64,000 bases of DNA from Emticicia aquatilis (GCF_014644295.1 NZ_BMKK01000002.1:310001-374000), one strand, 5' to 3'. Counted from the first letter of the stretch, positions 43,188-53,818 are shown. The notes: generated by a model not told the origin, from the sequence alone. Translations and numbers: made by a program.

Positions 43188-43523
43188 TTAATCCGCAAAA
43201 GTCAAATCTTCGGGCTTGGGGTAGGTAATCAATTTTGAGAAATCAACTTTCCAAAAATCCAAATCGAGTAACTGATTATTAGCACTTTGTGTTAATGTAA
43301 TTACAACCTCCGTACCATCAGCATCTACATATTTTGCCTGAATGAGGTCATCTTTATAAGGTGAAATATCAGGATTTCCCATGCTTATACTTCCCATTTT
43401 TCCACCCTCATATTCTTCTACGTCCTCATTGATTGGGTATTGTTCTGTATTTAGCCCTAATTTTTTCAATAAAAATATGATTAAATTACGTTCGTTTTCT
43501 CTGATTTTTCTACGGTCTTCCAT
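43188..43523 (-). CDS. Small conserved protein, possibly DUF6984 family
   Basis: 111 residues from ATG 43523 (MEDRRKIRENERNLIIFLL); an upstream TTG would add eight. Helical N-terminus, then beta-rich and acidic (EDVEEYEGGKMGSISMG, ADGTEVVITLTQS, LLDLDFWKVDFSKLITYP). No signal peptide or membrane helix. The pattern resembles DUF6984, small cytoplasmic proteins sometimes found in toxin-immunity loci, but no toxin is next to it. Assignment from memory and weak. Confidence 0.55.
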   Translation of the reverse strand: MEDRRKIRENERNLIIFLLKKLGLNTEQYPINEDVEEYEGGKMGSISMGNPDISPYKDDLIQAKYVDADGTEVVITLTQSANNQLLDLDFWKVDFSKLITYPKPEDLTFAD

Positions 43524-43634
43524 CGAATTTTTAATATTTTTCTCCAAAATTAAAGAAATTATGCTTCATAATTCAAAAAAAGAGCAGATAACCGTAAAAT
43601 TATCTGCCCTGAGAATTGAATATTCGAAATCAAC

Positions 43635-44360
43635 TTACTCCTTAATCACGAAATCAGAATCCTTGAGACCCTTATTTACTTTTACAGATTGCACTTCCGA
43701 AGTAATTTCACCCATTTGTCCTGCACTTCTTTTAGTTTGAGAAGGTAGCATCACATCAACTCCTTTGAATTTTTTATAGTTTAAATAAAAAACATTGTTT
43801 TCAAATTTACCTCTTGGCGTTTCGTTTACTGAATATGTTTTTACTTTCAAACCAGACTCAACATCATAAAAGTCATTCCATTTTTTTCCATCACTTGTAG
43901 TAAGTTCAAGTTTATAAGCATCTTTGTCTCCAACTTTTTCTTTGCCAACAACAGTCCGAGTGATTCCCATTTTATCGTAGAGTGTTTCTGAAAATGGATT
44001 GCTTCTCATTGCTGCCATTTGTGCTTCTTTACCTTCCATCGGTGGGCGACCACCACCGCCTCCGAAGCTACTATTATTTTTTAATTTATTTCCATCATAA
44101 ATTGTACTCATCACTTCGTTGCCATTCGCAAAAACCGACATTGCGTAACGGTCTGGAAATTTGAATTTCATTTCAGTTTCTGATGTACCTCTTTGAGTTT
44201 CGCTTGTGCTACTGATTGTCAAATCTTGAATTTTGGCGATTGCTTCTTTTCCACCGATGGCTGCTAAGTATTTATCGATGATTGCATCGGCACTTGGTGT
44301 ATCTTGTGCAAAAGTTCCGAAAGTGATTAAAGAAAATACGGTTACAATTAGTTTTTTCAT
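43635..44360 (-). CDS. Secreted protein of the LolA/outer-membrane lipoprotein-sorting fold
   Basis: 241 residues with signal peptide (KKLIVTVFSLITFGTFAQ). ADAIIDKYLAAIGGKEAIAKIQDLTISS is the start typical of Bacteroidota LolA-like proteins, followed by beta strands FPDRYAMSV, YDGNKL, KDAYKLELTTSDGKKWNDFYD and LKVKTYS. A Gly-rich loop lies at about 97-105. It likely binds a lipid or acyl chain in the periplasm; whether it serves lipoprotein sorting is unknown. Confidence 0.8.
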   Translation of the reverse strand: MKKLIVTVFSLITFGTFAQDTPSADAIIDKYLAAIGGKEAIAKIQDLTISSTSETQRGTSETEMKFKFPDRYAMSVFANGNEVMSTIYDGNKLKNNSSFGGGGGRPPMEGKEAQMAAMRSNPFSETLYDKMGITRTVVGKEKVGDKDAYKLELTTSDGKKWNDFYDVESGLKVKTYSVNETPRGKFENNVFYLNYKKFKGVDVMLPSQTKRSAGQMGEITSEVQSVKVNKGLKDSDFVIKE

Positions 44361-44476
44361 TGTTTTTTAATTTTGATTGAATTTGATGTTTAGACAAACA
44401 ATTTACCCAAATGTAAAGTTTTTATTTTAATGTGCATACAAAAAAAGGATAGAAGTATATAAAAAGCTGATAAATA

Positions 44477-45790
44477 ATGACAAAAGAAAAAGTTGTAATT
44501 TTTTGGTATCGTCGTGACCTTCGTTTGGAAGATAACGCTGGCCTGTACCATGCTTTGAAGAGTGGATATAAGGTTTTACCAATTTTTATTTTCGATAAAA
44601 ATATCTTAGATAAACTCGAAAACAAAAATGACCAGCGAGTAGAATTTATTCATAAGTCACTCACCGATATACAAGAGCAGCTTATATCTTTTGGTTCATC
44701 ATTATTAGTGAAATATGGAAACCCCATTGAGATTTGGAAAAACTTAATTTCAGATTTTGATATAGCCGAAGTTTATACCAATCATGATTATGAAAAATAT
44801 GCAATCGAACGGGACAAGCAGGTAGGGGAAATATTGAATGCAAATGGAATTGCGTTTTATACTTTTAAAGACCAAACGATTTTTGAGAAAAATGAAGTTT
44901 TAAGTGGGGCAGGTACACCCTATACGGTTTTTACACCCTACAGTAGAAAATGGAAAGAAACACTCAATGAGTTTTATCTGAAATCATATCCGACCGAAAA
45001 ATATTTCCAAAACTTCATAAAATCAAATCCTTATGATTTGCCAACTTTGAATGAAATTGGTTTTATTGAGACAGAAAGTGTTTTTCCGAAAAAAGAATTG
45101 CGTGAAGAGTTAATAAAAAAATACGATGAAGTTCGTGATATTCCATCAATTCTCGGAACGAGCCGACTTAGTGTTCATCTTCGTTTCGGCACTGTTAGTA
45201 TCAGAAAACTCACACAGAAAGCTTTGGCTTTAAATGAGAAATGGTTGAACGAACTTATCTGGCGAGATTTCTATATGAATATTCTTCACCACTTTCCTCA
45301 TATTGGTGAAGGTAAATCATTTAGGAAAGAATACGATAATATTGTTTGGCGAAACAACGAAACCGAATTTAAAAAATGGTGTGAAGGAAAAACGGGTTAT
45401 CCGATTGTAGATGCGGGTATGCGAGAACTCAACGCAACAGGGTTTATGCACAACCGAGTAAGAATGATTACTGCCAGTTTTTTGATAAAGCATTTATTGA
45501 TTGATTGGCGTTGGGGTGAGGCATATTTTGCTGAAAAGTTGATGGACTTTGATTTCTCTGCCAATAATGGTGGCTGGCAGTGGGCATCGAGTAGTGGTTG
45601 TGATGCGGCACCGTATTTCCGAATCTTTAACCCAACATCTCAAACTCAGAAATTTGACCCTGAACTGAAGTATATCAAAAAGTGGATTCCTGAATTAAAT
45701 AGTTTTGAATATCCTCGGCCAATTGTAGAGCATACTTTTGCTCGTGAACGAGTACTGAAAGCCTATAAAGATGCCTTAGATAAAAAGTAG
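44477..45790 (+). CDS. phrB: Cryptochrome/DNA photolyase family protein
   Basis: 437 residues. N-terminal photolyase alpha/beta domain (KVVIFWYRRDLRLEDNAGL, VLPIFIFDKNIL) and C-terminal FAD-binding domain (WLNELIWRDFYMNILHHFPH, GYPIVDAGMRELNATGFMHNRVRMITASFL, LMDFDFSANNGGWQWASSSGCDAAPYFRIFNP). The full set of FAD-contact motifs and the tryptophan-rich ends are present, so a class I CPD photolyase using blue light to split thymine dimers is the best call; some relatives are cryptochromes. It ends at a hairpin that precedes the nuclease gene. Confidence 0.94.
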   Translation: MTKEKVVIFWYRRDLRLEDNAGLYHALKSGYKVLPIFIFDKNILDKLENKNDQRVEFIHKSLTDIQEQLISFGSSLLVKYGNPIEIWKNLISDFDIAEVYTNHDYEKYAIERDKQVGEILNANGIAFYTFKDQTIFEKNEVLSGAGTPYTVFTPYSRKWKETLNEFYLKSYPTEKYFQNFIKSNPYDLPTLNEIGFIETESVFPKKELREELIKKYDEVRDIPSILGTSRLSVHLRFGTVSIRKLTQKALALNEKWLNELIWRDFYMNILHHFPHIGEGKSFRKEYDNIVWRNNETEFKKWCEGKTGYPIVDAGMRELNATGFMHNRVRMITASFLIKHLLIDWRWGEAYFAEKLMDFDFSANNGGWQWASSSGCDAAPYFRIFNPTSQTQKFDPELKYIKKWIPELNSFEYPRPIVEHTFARERVLKAYKDALDKK

Positions 45791-45822
45791 AATGATTTGC
45801 TACTTCAATCCGAAGTGTGTAT

Positions 45823-45854
45823 TTTTGATTTAGGGTTTTGGCCCTAAATCAAAA
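45823..45854. terminator. Hairpin between photolyase and AddB-like genes
   Basis: TTTTGATTTAGGG / CCCTAAATCAAAA stem with 6-base loop, ending 14 bases before the next start codon. It may end phrB transcription or act in the leader of the next gene. Confidence 0.65.
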
Positions 45855-45868
45855 GTAATCCCATAAAA

Positions 45869-48802
45869 ATGACATTTCTAAATCAATCGGCTCAATATAT
45901 TTTTGAGAAACACCCACTCGCACAACTGAAAAATATTTGTGTGGTGTTGCCGAGCCGTAGAGCTGTTTATTATTTCAAACAATCTCTGGCCAAACTTTCT
46001 AATGTTCCGTTCATTGCTCCAGAGATTCTTGCCATTGATGATTTCGTAATGCAAATGTCAGGTGTCAATCAGATTGATGCCGTGAGTTTACTGTTTGAAC
46101 TTTACGAGATTTTTAAAAAATATGACCCCGAAGTAAAATTTGAAAGATTTATTTCTTGGGCTCCAACTTTACTTCGAGATTTTGATACCATTGACTTATA
46201 TTTAGTAGATAATCCAAAATCTATTTTTGAGTATATGAGCGAGGCGAAGGTTTTGGAAAGATGGAATCCCGCTCAGCTAAAAAGTGGAAAGCCAGAATTT
46301 GAGATAACTCCTATACTTGATAAGTATTTCAAACTCTTTGAGAATATATATAATGTATATACCGATTTGCAAAAATCTTTAACAGATAAAGGTTTAGCTT
46401 ATCGAGGTATGGCCTATCGTATTTTAGCAGAATCTGTTAAACAACTTCTCATTGAGAAAAATGAAAATTCTATAATCTTTGAAAAATACTATTTTGTTGG
46501 TTTTAATGCCCTGAGTGCTTCCGAAGAAAAAATTATAGAAACCCTCGTTAAAACCAACCGAGCCGAAACTCTCTGGGATGCCGATACTTATTTCATGAGT
46601 CCAGAGTATAACCATAAAGCTGGGATGTTGCTGAGGTCTTATAAAAATAGTGGAAGGTTTGGAAAGTGGAATTGGCAAACTGATGAATTACTCAAAGGCG
46701 AAAAGCAAATGAGAATCATCGGGGTTGAAAATGCAACACTTCAAGCAAAAATCGCAGGACATATTTATGCGGAAGCTGTTGTCGAAAATCCAGAAGTGCC
46801 GACCGTAATTGTTTTGGCAGATGAAAATTTATTGCATCCAGTAATTTATTCACTCAACGAACGAATTGCTGATTTCAATATTACGATGGGACTTTCATTG
46901 CGTGGTTCAATGTTATTTACATTGATTGACGCAATTTTTGAACTTCAACAGAATATTGCCGAGTTCAAAACAAAAGATGGTGGAACTGTAAAAATGCCTA
47001 AGTTTAGCCATCGACATATTTTTAAAGTTTTGAATCACCCTTTCATAAGGCGATACGAACAAATTAAATATGCTCCCGAAATCAAGGCAAAGTCTCAGGA
47101 AAGAACGGTTTTTCGGAAAACACTTTCAGAAATTCTGAGAACCAATAAAGTTTATCTAAGTCAAGATGAAATGTTGGACTTAGGAGAAAACGAACCAATA
47201 TTCAAAATTCTGTTTTCGAGATGGAGTGATAATCCTCAAAAAGCTCTTTTTGCATTTTATGATTTGATTGACGAACTTAGGAATGTTTATCGAGATTCAA
47301 ATGATGCCATCGAAACCGAGTATCTTTATTTGTTCCTTACGATATTACACCGTCTTGAAAAAATACTATTTCAAAACCGCGAGTTGAGCCTGAAAAGTTT
47401 CAAGCATTTTCTATACGAACTCATTAAGCAAGAGAAAATTCCGTTTAGTGGTGAGCCAATCTCTAATCTTCAAATTATGGGTATGCTCGAAACCCGTTGT
47501 TTGGATTTTGAACGAGTTATAATTTTATCAGTGAATGAAGGGACGATTCCATCGGCAAAACATATCAATTCACTCATTCCATTTGATGCCTGTATCGAAT
47601 ATCATCTGCCAGTTCATTCTGACCAAGATGCTGTAATGGCTTATCATTTTTTTAGGCTACTACAAAGAGCAAAAGAAGTAGATATTTTATATGTGATTCC
47701 AAACGGTGAAGGCCTCGGAGGTGGGGGCAGTGAAAAGAGTCGTTTTATATTGCAGATAGAAAATGAATTAGTCAAGGCAAATAAAAATATTAAACTGTCT
47801 TATCCGAAAATCAATTTTGGAAAAGATACAGAAATCGAAGTAATTAATAAAATTGATATTTTCAAAAATGAAGAGATATTACAGAGTATCAGTAAGTTGA
47901 TTGCCGAAAAAGGAATTTATCCAACCTCACTCAGTAATTATCTGAAATGCTCGCTTCAATTTTACTTTGATAAAATTGCCAATATTTCGAAGCGAGAAGA
48001 AGTTGATGAAAATTTTGGGGCAGATGTTTTTGGTACTTGGATACACAACACTCTTGAGAAAATTGATAAAGATTTCGGGCCTAAAATTTCAGAAGAAAAC
48101 ATCGAAACGATTATCGGTGAATTAGAGAAAAGACTCGATGATGCTTATCAAGAAAAATTTGGTGGTTTTGTTGTTGAGTCTGGGATGAATTACTTGCTAA
48201 AACAAGTAGCTGAGCAATTACTGAATGACTTCTTTGAAAATCAGAAAATCTCACAACGCTTCCCGTTAGAGGTTGTCCAAGCTGAACAACTCATTGAGGT
48301 GATTTTTGAAAAGATAATTCATGGGAAATTACAAAAAATAAAAATTGCTGGACGAATTGACCGAATCGAAAGAGAAGGAAAAGTGCTGAAAGTAATAGAT
48401 TATAAAACGGGTAAAGTTGTAGCTAAAGAACTCGAACCGCCAAAAGATTTAACTTTGGAAGAAACCTTAGTCGAATCGGATAAAGAGAAATTAAGGCAGC
48501 TTTGGCTCTATCAATATTTAGTGACCAAATCAATGCTTGATGGAAAGTTAGTGTTAGCAGGGGAAAAGTTTGAAAATTATGTAGTAACTGCTAAAATTTA
48601 TTCATTCCGTAATTTGAAAGAAAAATTAGAGGTAAATTTGAGTTTTGAAACAGACCCAACAATCTTTGGCTTTATCGAAAAATCAGAAGAAATTCTTACC
48701 CAAATTATTACAGAATTATTAAATCCAGCTATTAACTTTACACAAGCTACTGATACAAAAATTTGTGAAAGGTGTGATTTTAGAGGTATTTGCGGACGTT
48801 AA
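45869..48802 (+). CDS. PD-(D/E)XK nuclease family protein, AddB/RecB-like
   Basis: 977 residues. N-terminal two thirds resemble a degenerate SF1 helicase: the Walker-like first segment ([21 protein letters not shown]) lacks a proper GKT loop. The C-terminal third carries the nuclease: [23 protein letters not shown] (about 829-851) with the D and K catalytic residues, and a probable iron-sulphur cluster formed by a Cys in [10 protein letters not shown] (about 693) and C...C...C in [10 protein letters not shown] near the end, as in AddB. AddAB processes double-strand ends for recombination. addA is not in the window. The aminotransferase gene follows after 14 bases. Confidence 0.9.
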   Translation: MTFLNQSAQYIFEKHPLAQLKNICVVLPSRRAVYYFKQSLAKLSNVPFIAPEILAIDDFVMQMSGVNQIDAVSLLFELYEIFKKYDPEVKFERFISWAPTLLRDFDTIDLYLVDNPKSIFEYMSEAKVLERWNPAQLKSGKPEFEITPILDKYFKLFENIYNVYTDLQKSLTDKGLAYRGMAYRILAESVKQLLIEKNENSIIFEKYYFVGFNALSASEEKIIETLVKTNRAETLWDADTYFMSPEYNHKAGMLLRSYKNSGRFGKWNWQTDELLKGEKQMRIIGVENATLQAKIAGHIYAEAVVENPEVPTVIVLADENLLHPVIYSLNERIADFNITMGLSLRGSMLFTLIDAIFELQQNIAEFKTKDGGTVKMPKFSHRHIFKVLNHPFIRRYEQIKYAPEIKAKSQERTVFRKTLSEILRTNKVYLSQDEMLDLGENEPIFKILFSRWSDNPQKALFAFYDLIDELRNVYRDSNDAIETEYLYLFLTILHRLEKILFQNRELSLKSFKHFLYELIKQEKIPFSGEPISNLQIMGMLETRCLDFERVIILSVNEGTIPSAKHINSLIPFDACIEYHLPVHSDQDAVMAYHFFRLLQRAKEVDILYVIPNGEGLGGGGSEKSRFILQIENELVKANKNIKLSYPKINFGKDTEIEVINKIDIFKNEEILQSISKLIAEKGIYPTSLSNYLKCSLQFYFDKIANISKREEVDENFGADVFGTWIHNTLEKIDKDFGPKISEENIETIIGELEKRLDDAYQEKFGGFVVESGMNYLLKQVAEQLLNDFFENQKISQRFPLEVVQAEQLIEVIFEKIIHGKLQKIKIAGRIDRIEREGKVLKVIDYKTGKVVAKELEPPKDLTLEETLVESDKEKLRQLWLYQYLVTKSMLDGKLVLAGEKFENYVVTAKIYSFRNLKEKLEVNLSFETDPTIFGFIEKSEEILTQIITELLNPAINFTQATDTKICERCDFRGICGR

Positions 48803-48815
48803 AACTTTTGCCACA

Positions 48816-49940
48816 TTGAAACCAACTGATAAACCATCAACTAAAGGAATAAAAAATATTCCGTTTCTTGACCTAAAGTTGATAAACCGACCTTACGAAA
48901 AAGACATAAACGCTGCATTAAAAAATGCGGTTGCTTCTGGCTGGTTTGTATTGGGAGAAGAGGTGAAGAAATTTGAAAAAACTTTCGCAGAATATTGTGG
49001 AGTGAAGCACTGTATTGGAGTTGCCAACGGACTCGATGCCTTAGTACTTTTGTTGAAGGCTTCGCAATTTCCACCTGATTCCGAAGTGATAGTCCCTTCA
49101 AATACCTACATTGCTTCAATCTTGGCAATCACGTTGGCAGGTTTCAAACCAATTTTGGTTGAGCCAGATATTGATACTTACTTGATTGACCCCGCAAAAA
49201 TTGAAGAAAAAATTACTCGAAATACAAAAGCTATTTTGGTTGTTCATCTTTACGGGAAATGCTGTGACATGGAGGCCGTGATGAGAGTTGCTCATAGATA
49301 TGATTTGAAAGTTTTTGAAGATGCTGCTCAATCTCATGGGGCAACGTATCAAGGAAAGAAAGCAGGTAATCTGGCCGATGGTGCTGGATTTAGTTTTTAT
49401 CCAACAAAGAATTTAGGTGCAATGGGTGATGCTGGTGCAATTACCACAAATGACGATGCTTTGGCCGAACGACTAAGAGCAAAACGGAATTATGGTTCTG
49501 GGAAAAAATATGTTTTTGATTATCAAGGGCTCAATAGTCGCTTAGATGAATTGCAAGCCGCAATTCTTAATGTTAAATTTTTGAACCTTGATTCTGATAA
49601 TTTTATTCGCCAAAAAATTGCAAATAGATATTTATCCGAAATAAATAATCCGAATATTATTTTACCACCTGCCAATACAGTAAACCAAGATGCTTGGCAT
49701 TTATTTGTAATAAGAGTTGAGAATCGAGAAAAGTTTAGAAAATATCTTACCGAAAATGGAATTGGTTCGGACATACATTATCCGATTGCACCCCATAAAC
49801 AACTGGCCTACAGAGAGTGGAACAATCGTACTTTTGCCATTGCAGAAAAAATCCATGAAGAGGTAGTGAGTATTCCGCTCAACGTAACTCTAACCGAAAA
49901 GGAGATTACCTACATTATTGAAAAAATAAATAAGTACTAA
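48816..49940 (+). CDS. DegT/DnrJ/EryC1/StrS family sugar aminotransferase
   Basis: About 374 residues from a TTG at 48816 ([19 protein letters not shown]); the only other in-frame option is a GTG at 48765, inside the nuclease gene, and no ATG precedes the fold. Motifs: [45 protein letters not shown] (Asp and Gln for PLP), [15 protein letters not shown] with the PLP lysine, and RNYGSGKKY. These enzymes convert keto-sugar nucleotides to amino sugars for surface polysaccharide. The glycosyltransferase and methyltransferase genes 29 and 36 bases further on support glycan modification. Confidence 0.92.
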   Translation: MKPTDKPSTKGIKNIPFLDLKLINRPYEKDINAALKNAVASGWFVLGEEVKKFEKTFAEYCGVKHCIGVANGLDALVLLLKASQFPPDSEVIVPSNTYIASILAITLAGFKPILVEPDIDTYLIDPAKIEEKITRNTKAILVVHLYGKCCDMEAVMRVAHRYDLKVFEDAAQSHGATYQGKKAGNLADGAGFSFYPTKNLGAMGDAGAITTNDDALAERLRAKRNYGSGKKYVFDYQGLNSRLDELQAAILNVKFLNLDSDNFIRQKIANRYLSEINNPNIILPPANTVNQDAWHLFVIRVENREKFRKYLTENGIGSDIHYPIAPHKQLAYREWNNRTFAIAEKIHEEVVSIPLNVTLTEKEITYIIEKINKY

Positions 49941-49969
49941 AATTATAGTTAGTTATCAATTATATATTA

Positions 49970-50866
49970 ATGATACCAAATAAATCAAAATTACTTTCTG
50001 TCGTAATACCTGTGTATAAAGGAGCAAAGACAATCGCTCATCTTGTAGAGACTTTGCAAGCCGAACTGAAGCAATACGATTTTGAAATAATTTTGGTAAA
50101 TGACGGTAGCCCTGATGATTCCGAAAAAGTTTGTAAAACTTTAGCTGCTGAAAATTCAAATCTCAAATTTTACTCTCTCCGAAAAAACTTTGGTGAGTTC
50201 AATGCTGTAATGTGTGGTTTGAATCATGTTGAAGGTAAATACGCAGTTATCATTGATGATGATTTTCAAAATCCTCCGTCCGAAATTATAAAATTAGTTG
50301 AGAAAGCGGAGACTGAAAATTTTGATGTCGTATATAGTTTTTATGCTGAAAAGAAACATCACTTTTTTAGAAACTTTGGGAGTTGGTTAGTCAATCGATT
50401 GACTACTTCACTTTTACAAAAACCAGCCGATTTATATCTGTCAAGTTTTAAGCTTATCAATTTTGAAGTTGTCCAAGAAATTATCAAATATCGAGGGCCA
50501 TATCCATATATTGATGCACTCATATTTCGAGTAACAAATAATGTAGGCAAAATTCAAGTTCAGCACAATGCTCGAATGGAAGGTGAGTCGAACTATACTA
50601 TCAAAAAATTAATCACACTTTTTATGACTATCCTTTTTGGGTATTCAATTCTGCCAGTTCGTATAATTCTTTCCTTGGGTATTTTTTCGTTAGTACTTTC
50701 AATCCTGCTTATACTTCTCTATATATGTAGAGTAATACCAGATTGGGGAATTGCAATTTTTATTTTCTTCGGCGGAGTACAGTTAACCTCACTTGGTATT
50801 ATTGGTGAATATGTGTCGAAGGCATTTTTATCACAAAATCAAACCCCGCAATACATTGAAAAGTAA
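49970..50866 (+). CDS. Membrane glycosyltransferase family 2 (DPM1/ArnC-like)
   Basis: 298 residues: GT-A domain (about 8-220) with SVVIPVYKGAKTIAHLVETL, EIILVNDGSPDD and IIDDDFQNPP (DxD), followed by two membrane helices (about 225-250 and 258-285; ILPVRIILSLGIFSLVLSILLILLYIC, GIAIFIFFGGVQLTSLGIIGEY). This layout is that of GtrB/ArnC enzymes that load a sugar onto undecaprenyl phosphate. It sits between an aminotransferase and a methyltransferase gene and probably attaches their product. Confidence 0.92.
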   Translation: MIPNKSKLLSVVIPVYKGAKTIAHLVETLQAELKQYDFEIILVNDGSPDDSEKVCKTLAAENSNLKFYSLRKNFGEFNAVMCGLNHVEGKYAVIIDDDFQNPPSEIIKLVEKAETENFDVVYSFYAEKKHHFFRNFGSWLVNRLTTSLLQKPADLYLSSFKLINFEVVQEIIKYRGPYPYIDALIFRVTNNVGKIQVQHNARMEGESNYTIKKLITLFMTILFGYSILPVRIILSLGIFSLVLSILLILLYICRVIPDWGIAIFIFFGGVQLTSLGIIGEYVSKAFLSQNQTPQYIEK

Positions 50867-50902
50867 TTCCAGTTGAAATCCTATCCAAACCATTAGATAA
50901 AA

Positions 50903-51670
50903 ATGCTTATTAATTATGACGAGTACAGGATGATGTATGATGCCGAAGAAAAACTTTGGTGGTACAGGATTCTGCATGAAAAAGTTTTAAGGGAAATTCA
51001 GAGTAGATTTCAAGAAAATAAGCAAATCAAAATTCTCGATGCTGGTTGTGGGACGGGCGGACTGATGAGTTTTTTGATAAAGCATGGCTACGAAAATATT
51101 CAAGGTTTCGATTATTCACTCGACGCTGTAAGTTTTTGTAAAGAACGAAATCTCGATGTTCAACAAACTGATATAACCAATTTTGGAAATGTATTCGGGC
51201 AAGAAAGTTTTGATGTAATTGTAAATGATGATGTCGTATATCAATTTGATAACTCAATTATTGCGAAAATTTTTCATACTTTTCAAACAATTTTAAAATC
51301 AGACGGAATCATCATTACTAATAATAATGCGTTCAATATTTTCTACGGGACACATGATATTGCAGTAGGAGGAAAGCAGCGTTTTACACTATCTGATTTT
51401 GAGAATACTTTAGAAAATCTGCCACTAAAAATTGTTCACCATACTTATTGGAGTTTGCTGTTATCTCCACTTATTTTGGTAGTAAGGCTCACTCAGCAAA
51501 TCCAATTAAAACTAAATTTAATCGACCTAAAAAATATTAAATCAGATGTAACTGTACCTTCTGATTTTGTAAATAACTTTTTTTATCAAGTTGTAAAGCT
51601 TGAAGAAAAGCTGTTTAAGAAAGGTTTTTTCGGTAGTTCGTTGTTTTTAGTGCTTAGAAAAAAACTTTAA
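50903..51670 (+). CDS. SAM-dependent methyltransferase, class I
   Basis: 255 residues. Starts DEYRMMYDAEEKLWWYRILHEKVL, then SAM motif I ILDAGCGTGGLMSFL, and ENIQGFDYSLDAVSFCKERNL, DVIVNDDVVYQF as motifs II-III. The N-terminal EEKLWWY box is typical of methyltransferases in lipid- or glycan-modification clusters. Last gene of a set with a sugar aminotransferase and a GT2. The end is followed by 150 bases leading to the tRNA promoter. Confidence 0.9.
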   Translation: MLINYDEYRMMYDAEEKLWWYRILHEKVLREIQSRFQENKQIKILDAGCGTGGLMSFLIKHGYENIQGFDYSLDAVSFCKERNLDVQQTDITNFGNVFGQESFDVIVNDDVVYQFDNSIIAKIFHTFQTILKSDGIIITNNNAFNIFYGTHDIAVGGKQRFTLSDFENTLENLPLKIVHHTYWSLLLSPLILVVRLTQQIQLKLNLIDLKNIKSDVTVPSDFVNNFFYQVVKLEEKLFKKGFFGSSLFLVLRKKL

Positions 51671-51763
51671 AAAAAAGTTAATTTATAAAATATTGATAGT
51701 CAATTAGATATACTTTTAGTAGGAAAAAAAGTTGAAAAATATTGTATTTTTTTTGTTTCGCTA

Positions 51764-51794
51764 TTGACATTTAGAAAAAAACGCCGTACTTTTG
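51764..51794 (+). promoter_or_regulatory. Promoter of tRNA-Ser
   Basis: TTG at 51764-51766, 20 bases, TACTTTTG at 51787-51794; fits the Bacteroidota primary sigma consensus (TTG-N17..23-TAnnTTTG). The tRNA starts 30 bases further on. Confidence 0.8.
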
Positions 51795-51823
51795 TATCAC
51801 AATAAGGCAATGACCAACGACAT

Positions 51824-51908
51824 AGAGAGATGGCAGAGTGGTCGAATGCGGCGGTCTTGAAAACCGTTGACTCGCAAGGGTCCGGGGGTTCGAATCCCTC
51901 TCTCTCTG
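51824..51908 (+). tRNA. tRNA-Ser(TGA)
   Basis: 85 bases. Acceptor stem AGAGAGA / TCTCTCT, D arm with AGTGGTCGAA, anticodon loop CTTGAAA with TGA at 51858-51860, long variable arm (class II, as required for Ser), T arm GGGGGTTCGAATCCCTC and discriminator G. CCA is not encoded. Two codon positions are read (TCA and related). Confidence 0.97.
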
Positions 51909-51985
51909 CTTCAAAGGCCGAATCGCAAGATTCGGCTTTTTTTTGTATCTTTACTTCCGTATAAATTTACTTCATATCAAACTTT

Positions 51986-52219
51986 ATGTGGCAGGAACAA
52001 GATAATCGCCTTACCCGTACTTTCATCTTTAAAAACTTCTCCGAAGCATTTTCATTCATGACAAGAGTAGCCATGTTGGCCGAACAACATGAGCATCACC
52101 CGAACTGGTCGAATGTGTGGAATACTGTCAAAATCGAATTGACAACACACGATGCAGGGAATACAATTACTCAAAAAGACCGAGATTTAGCTGCCTCCAT
52201 TGATAAATTATTTGATTAA
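51986..52219 (+). CDS. Pterin-4a-carbinolamine dehydratase
   Basis: 77 residues, shorter than the usual 95-100 because the N-terminal strand is missing, but the core is intact: [56 protein letters not shown] with the E-H-H-P-N-W active-site motif and late D. It dehydrates 4a-hydroxytetrahydrobiopterin to recycle the pterin cofactor of phenylalanine hydroxylase. No hydroxylase gene is adjacent. It follows the tRNA gene by 77 bases. Confidence 0.93.
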   Translation: MWQEQDNRLTRTFIFKNFSEAFSFMTRVAMLAEQHEHHPNWSNVWNTVKIELTTHDAGNTITQKDRDLAASIDKLFD

Positions 52220-52519
52220 GTGGTAGCAAAAAAAGTTCTCCACCTATGTTTGTAACTTGTTGATAATCAAGTGTTTATGGTTTTTTAGTAGATTTTCACA
52301 GTTGCTAAAAAACTTAATTTTAGGATTTTTTTATACGAAAATCGCCAAAATTGAGTGAAAATTAAGATTCAAAACGGCTGAGAATTGAATATTTTTTGGT
52401 TGTCTTATACTTTGTGCGATATATTTAATTCTCATTAGTTTTAAAATGCTGGTTTTCGTATAAAAAAATCCTAAAACCTATCATTCTGATATACTTTTCA
52501 CCCTAATAAAACTATAAAA
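52220..52519. other. Intergenic region with a 24-bp terminal-inverted-repeat element
   Basis: A perfect inverted repeat occupies 52318-52341 and 52453-52476 with a 111-base spacer; the flanks hold nothing else that I can name apart from the leader of the permease gene. Confidence 0.7.
52318..52476. repeat. 159-bp element with perfect 24-bp terminal inverted repeats
   Basis: The right arm reads TTTTCGTATAAAAAAATCCT plus AAAA and is exactly complementary to the left arm (TTTTAGGATTTTTTTATACG plus AAAA). No clear target-site duplication. The size and structure suit a MITE or a large regulatory hairpin before the permease gene. Confidence 0.75.
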
Positions 52520-53818
52520 ATGTCAACTTCGCTAAAAAAGCAAATTAGCCTATTCAGTCTGACAATGATAGCTATTGGTTCCAGTATTGGTTCTGGAATT
52601 TTTCGCACACCATCAGAAATTGCACGATACCTTCCAAGCGAAGGCCTAATGCTTTTAGTTTGGATTTTTGGTGGAATCATCGCTATCTGTGGAGCATTGA
52701 CTTTTGCCAAAATTGCTGAAAATTTTTCAAGAGTTGGTGGCTTTTATGTTTATCTGAAAGAAGCATACGGTGAGCTACCTGCTTTTCTATACGGTTGGTC
52801 GATGTTGATTGTCATTAACACGGGTTCATTGGCTGCGTTAAGTTTAGTATTTACATCATACCTAAAAGTTTTCATTCCGATTTCCGAAAGTATGGAATTG
52901 GTCATTGCAGTTGTATCAATTACATTGCTGACATTGATGAATATTTTGGGAGTAAAATTTGGAAGCCTTTTTGCAAGTATTTTTACTTCAGCCAAATTGC
53001 TTGGTATTATTTCAGTGGTTTTTATTGGAATTTTATTCGGTACCAATATTGATGTTAATTTTATAAGTACTCATTTTCAACAAAATACGAATAATCTATC
53101 ATTAATTTCAGCATTTGGTCTTGCTTTGATTGGGGTTAGCTTCTCTTATGGAGGCTACCAACATGCAACTTTTATCGCTGCAGAAGTGAAAGATGCCAGT
53201 AAAATTGTACCAAAAGCTATGATTTTGGGAATTATTGCAGTTTGTGCAGCTTATCTTTTTATAAATTTTGCTTATCTCAAACTTATACCTATCACCCAAA
53301 TAGCAGATTCAGGAAGTGTTGCATCTGATGCAATTAGCACAGTTTGGATTTTAGGCGGTAAGTTTATTTCATTTCTCATTATTTTATCGGTGTTAGGAAC
53401 TATCGGCATATACATACTCACAGCTCCTCGTATTTATTTTGCCATGGCTGACGACGGATTGTTTTTTAAGAAATTTGCTGAGATACATCCAAAATATCAT
53501 ACACCATTTTGGGCTATTATTTTTCAATCAGTCTGGACAATTTTATTACTTATTTTCTGGAAAACCTTCTCCAACTTAATTACCTATGTAGTTTTTGTGG
53601 ATACTGCTTTTTTCTTACTTACTGCCGCAACTTATTTTACCCTTATCAAAAATAAAACGTTGCTCGGTAAACTAACTGCCATTATATTTATTGCTATGTG
53701 TAGTTTTATCGTGCTAAACACTCTAATCGAGAAGCCACAACAAGCCATTGCAGGTATTATTTTCTTAGCTATTGGTTCGGTTGTTTTTCTGTATTTCAAG
53801 AAGAGAAATATTAAATAA
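52520..53818 (+). CDS. APC-family amino acid permease
   Basis: 432 residues with about twelve membrane helices. First helix has IAIGSSIGSGIFRTP, the APC substrate-binding Gly motif; helix 2 GGIIAICGALTFAKIAE; then RVGGFYVYLKEAYG, and helix 6 FSYGGYQHATFIAAEVKDA with the sequence EVKD typical of LAT-type and cationic-amino-acid transporters. It transports an amino acid by proton symport or exchange; substrate unknown. A separate family member lies at the start of the window. Confidence 0.94.
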   Translation: MSTSLKKQISLFSLTMIAIGSSIGSGIFRTPSEIARYLPSEGLMLLVWIFGGIIAICGALTFAKIAENFSRVGGFYVYLKEAYGELPAFLYGWSMLIVINTGSLAALSLVFTSYLKVFIPISESMELVIAVVSITLLTLMNILGVKFGSLFASIFTSAKLLGIISVVFIGILFGTNIDVNFISTHFQQNTNNLSLISAFGLALIGVSFSYGGYQHATFIAAEVKDASKIVPKAMILGIIAVCAAYLFINFAYLKLIPITQIADSGSVASDAISTVWILGGKFISFLIILSVLGTIGIYILTAPRIYFAMADDGLFFKKFAEIHPKYHTPFWAIIFQSVWTILLLIFWKTFSNLITYVVFVDTAFFLLTAATYFTLIKNKTLLGKLTAIIFIAMCSFIVLNTLIEKPQQAIAGIIFLAIGSVVFLYFKKRNIK

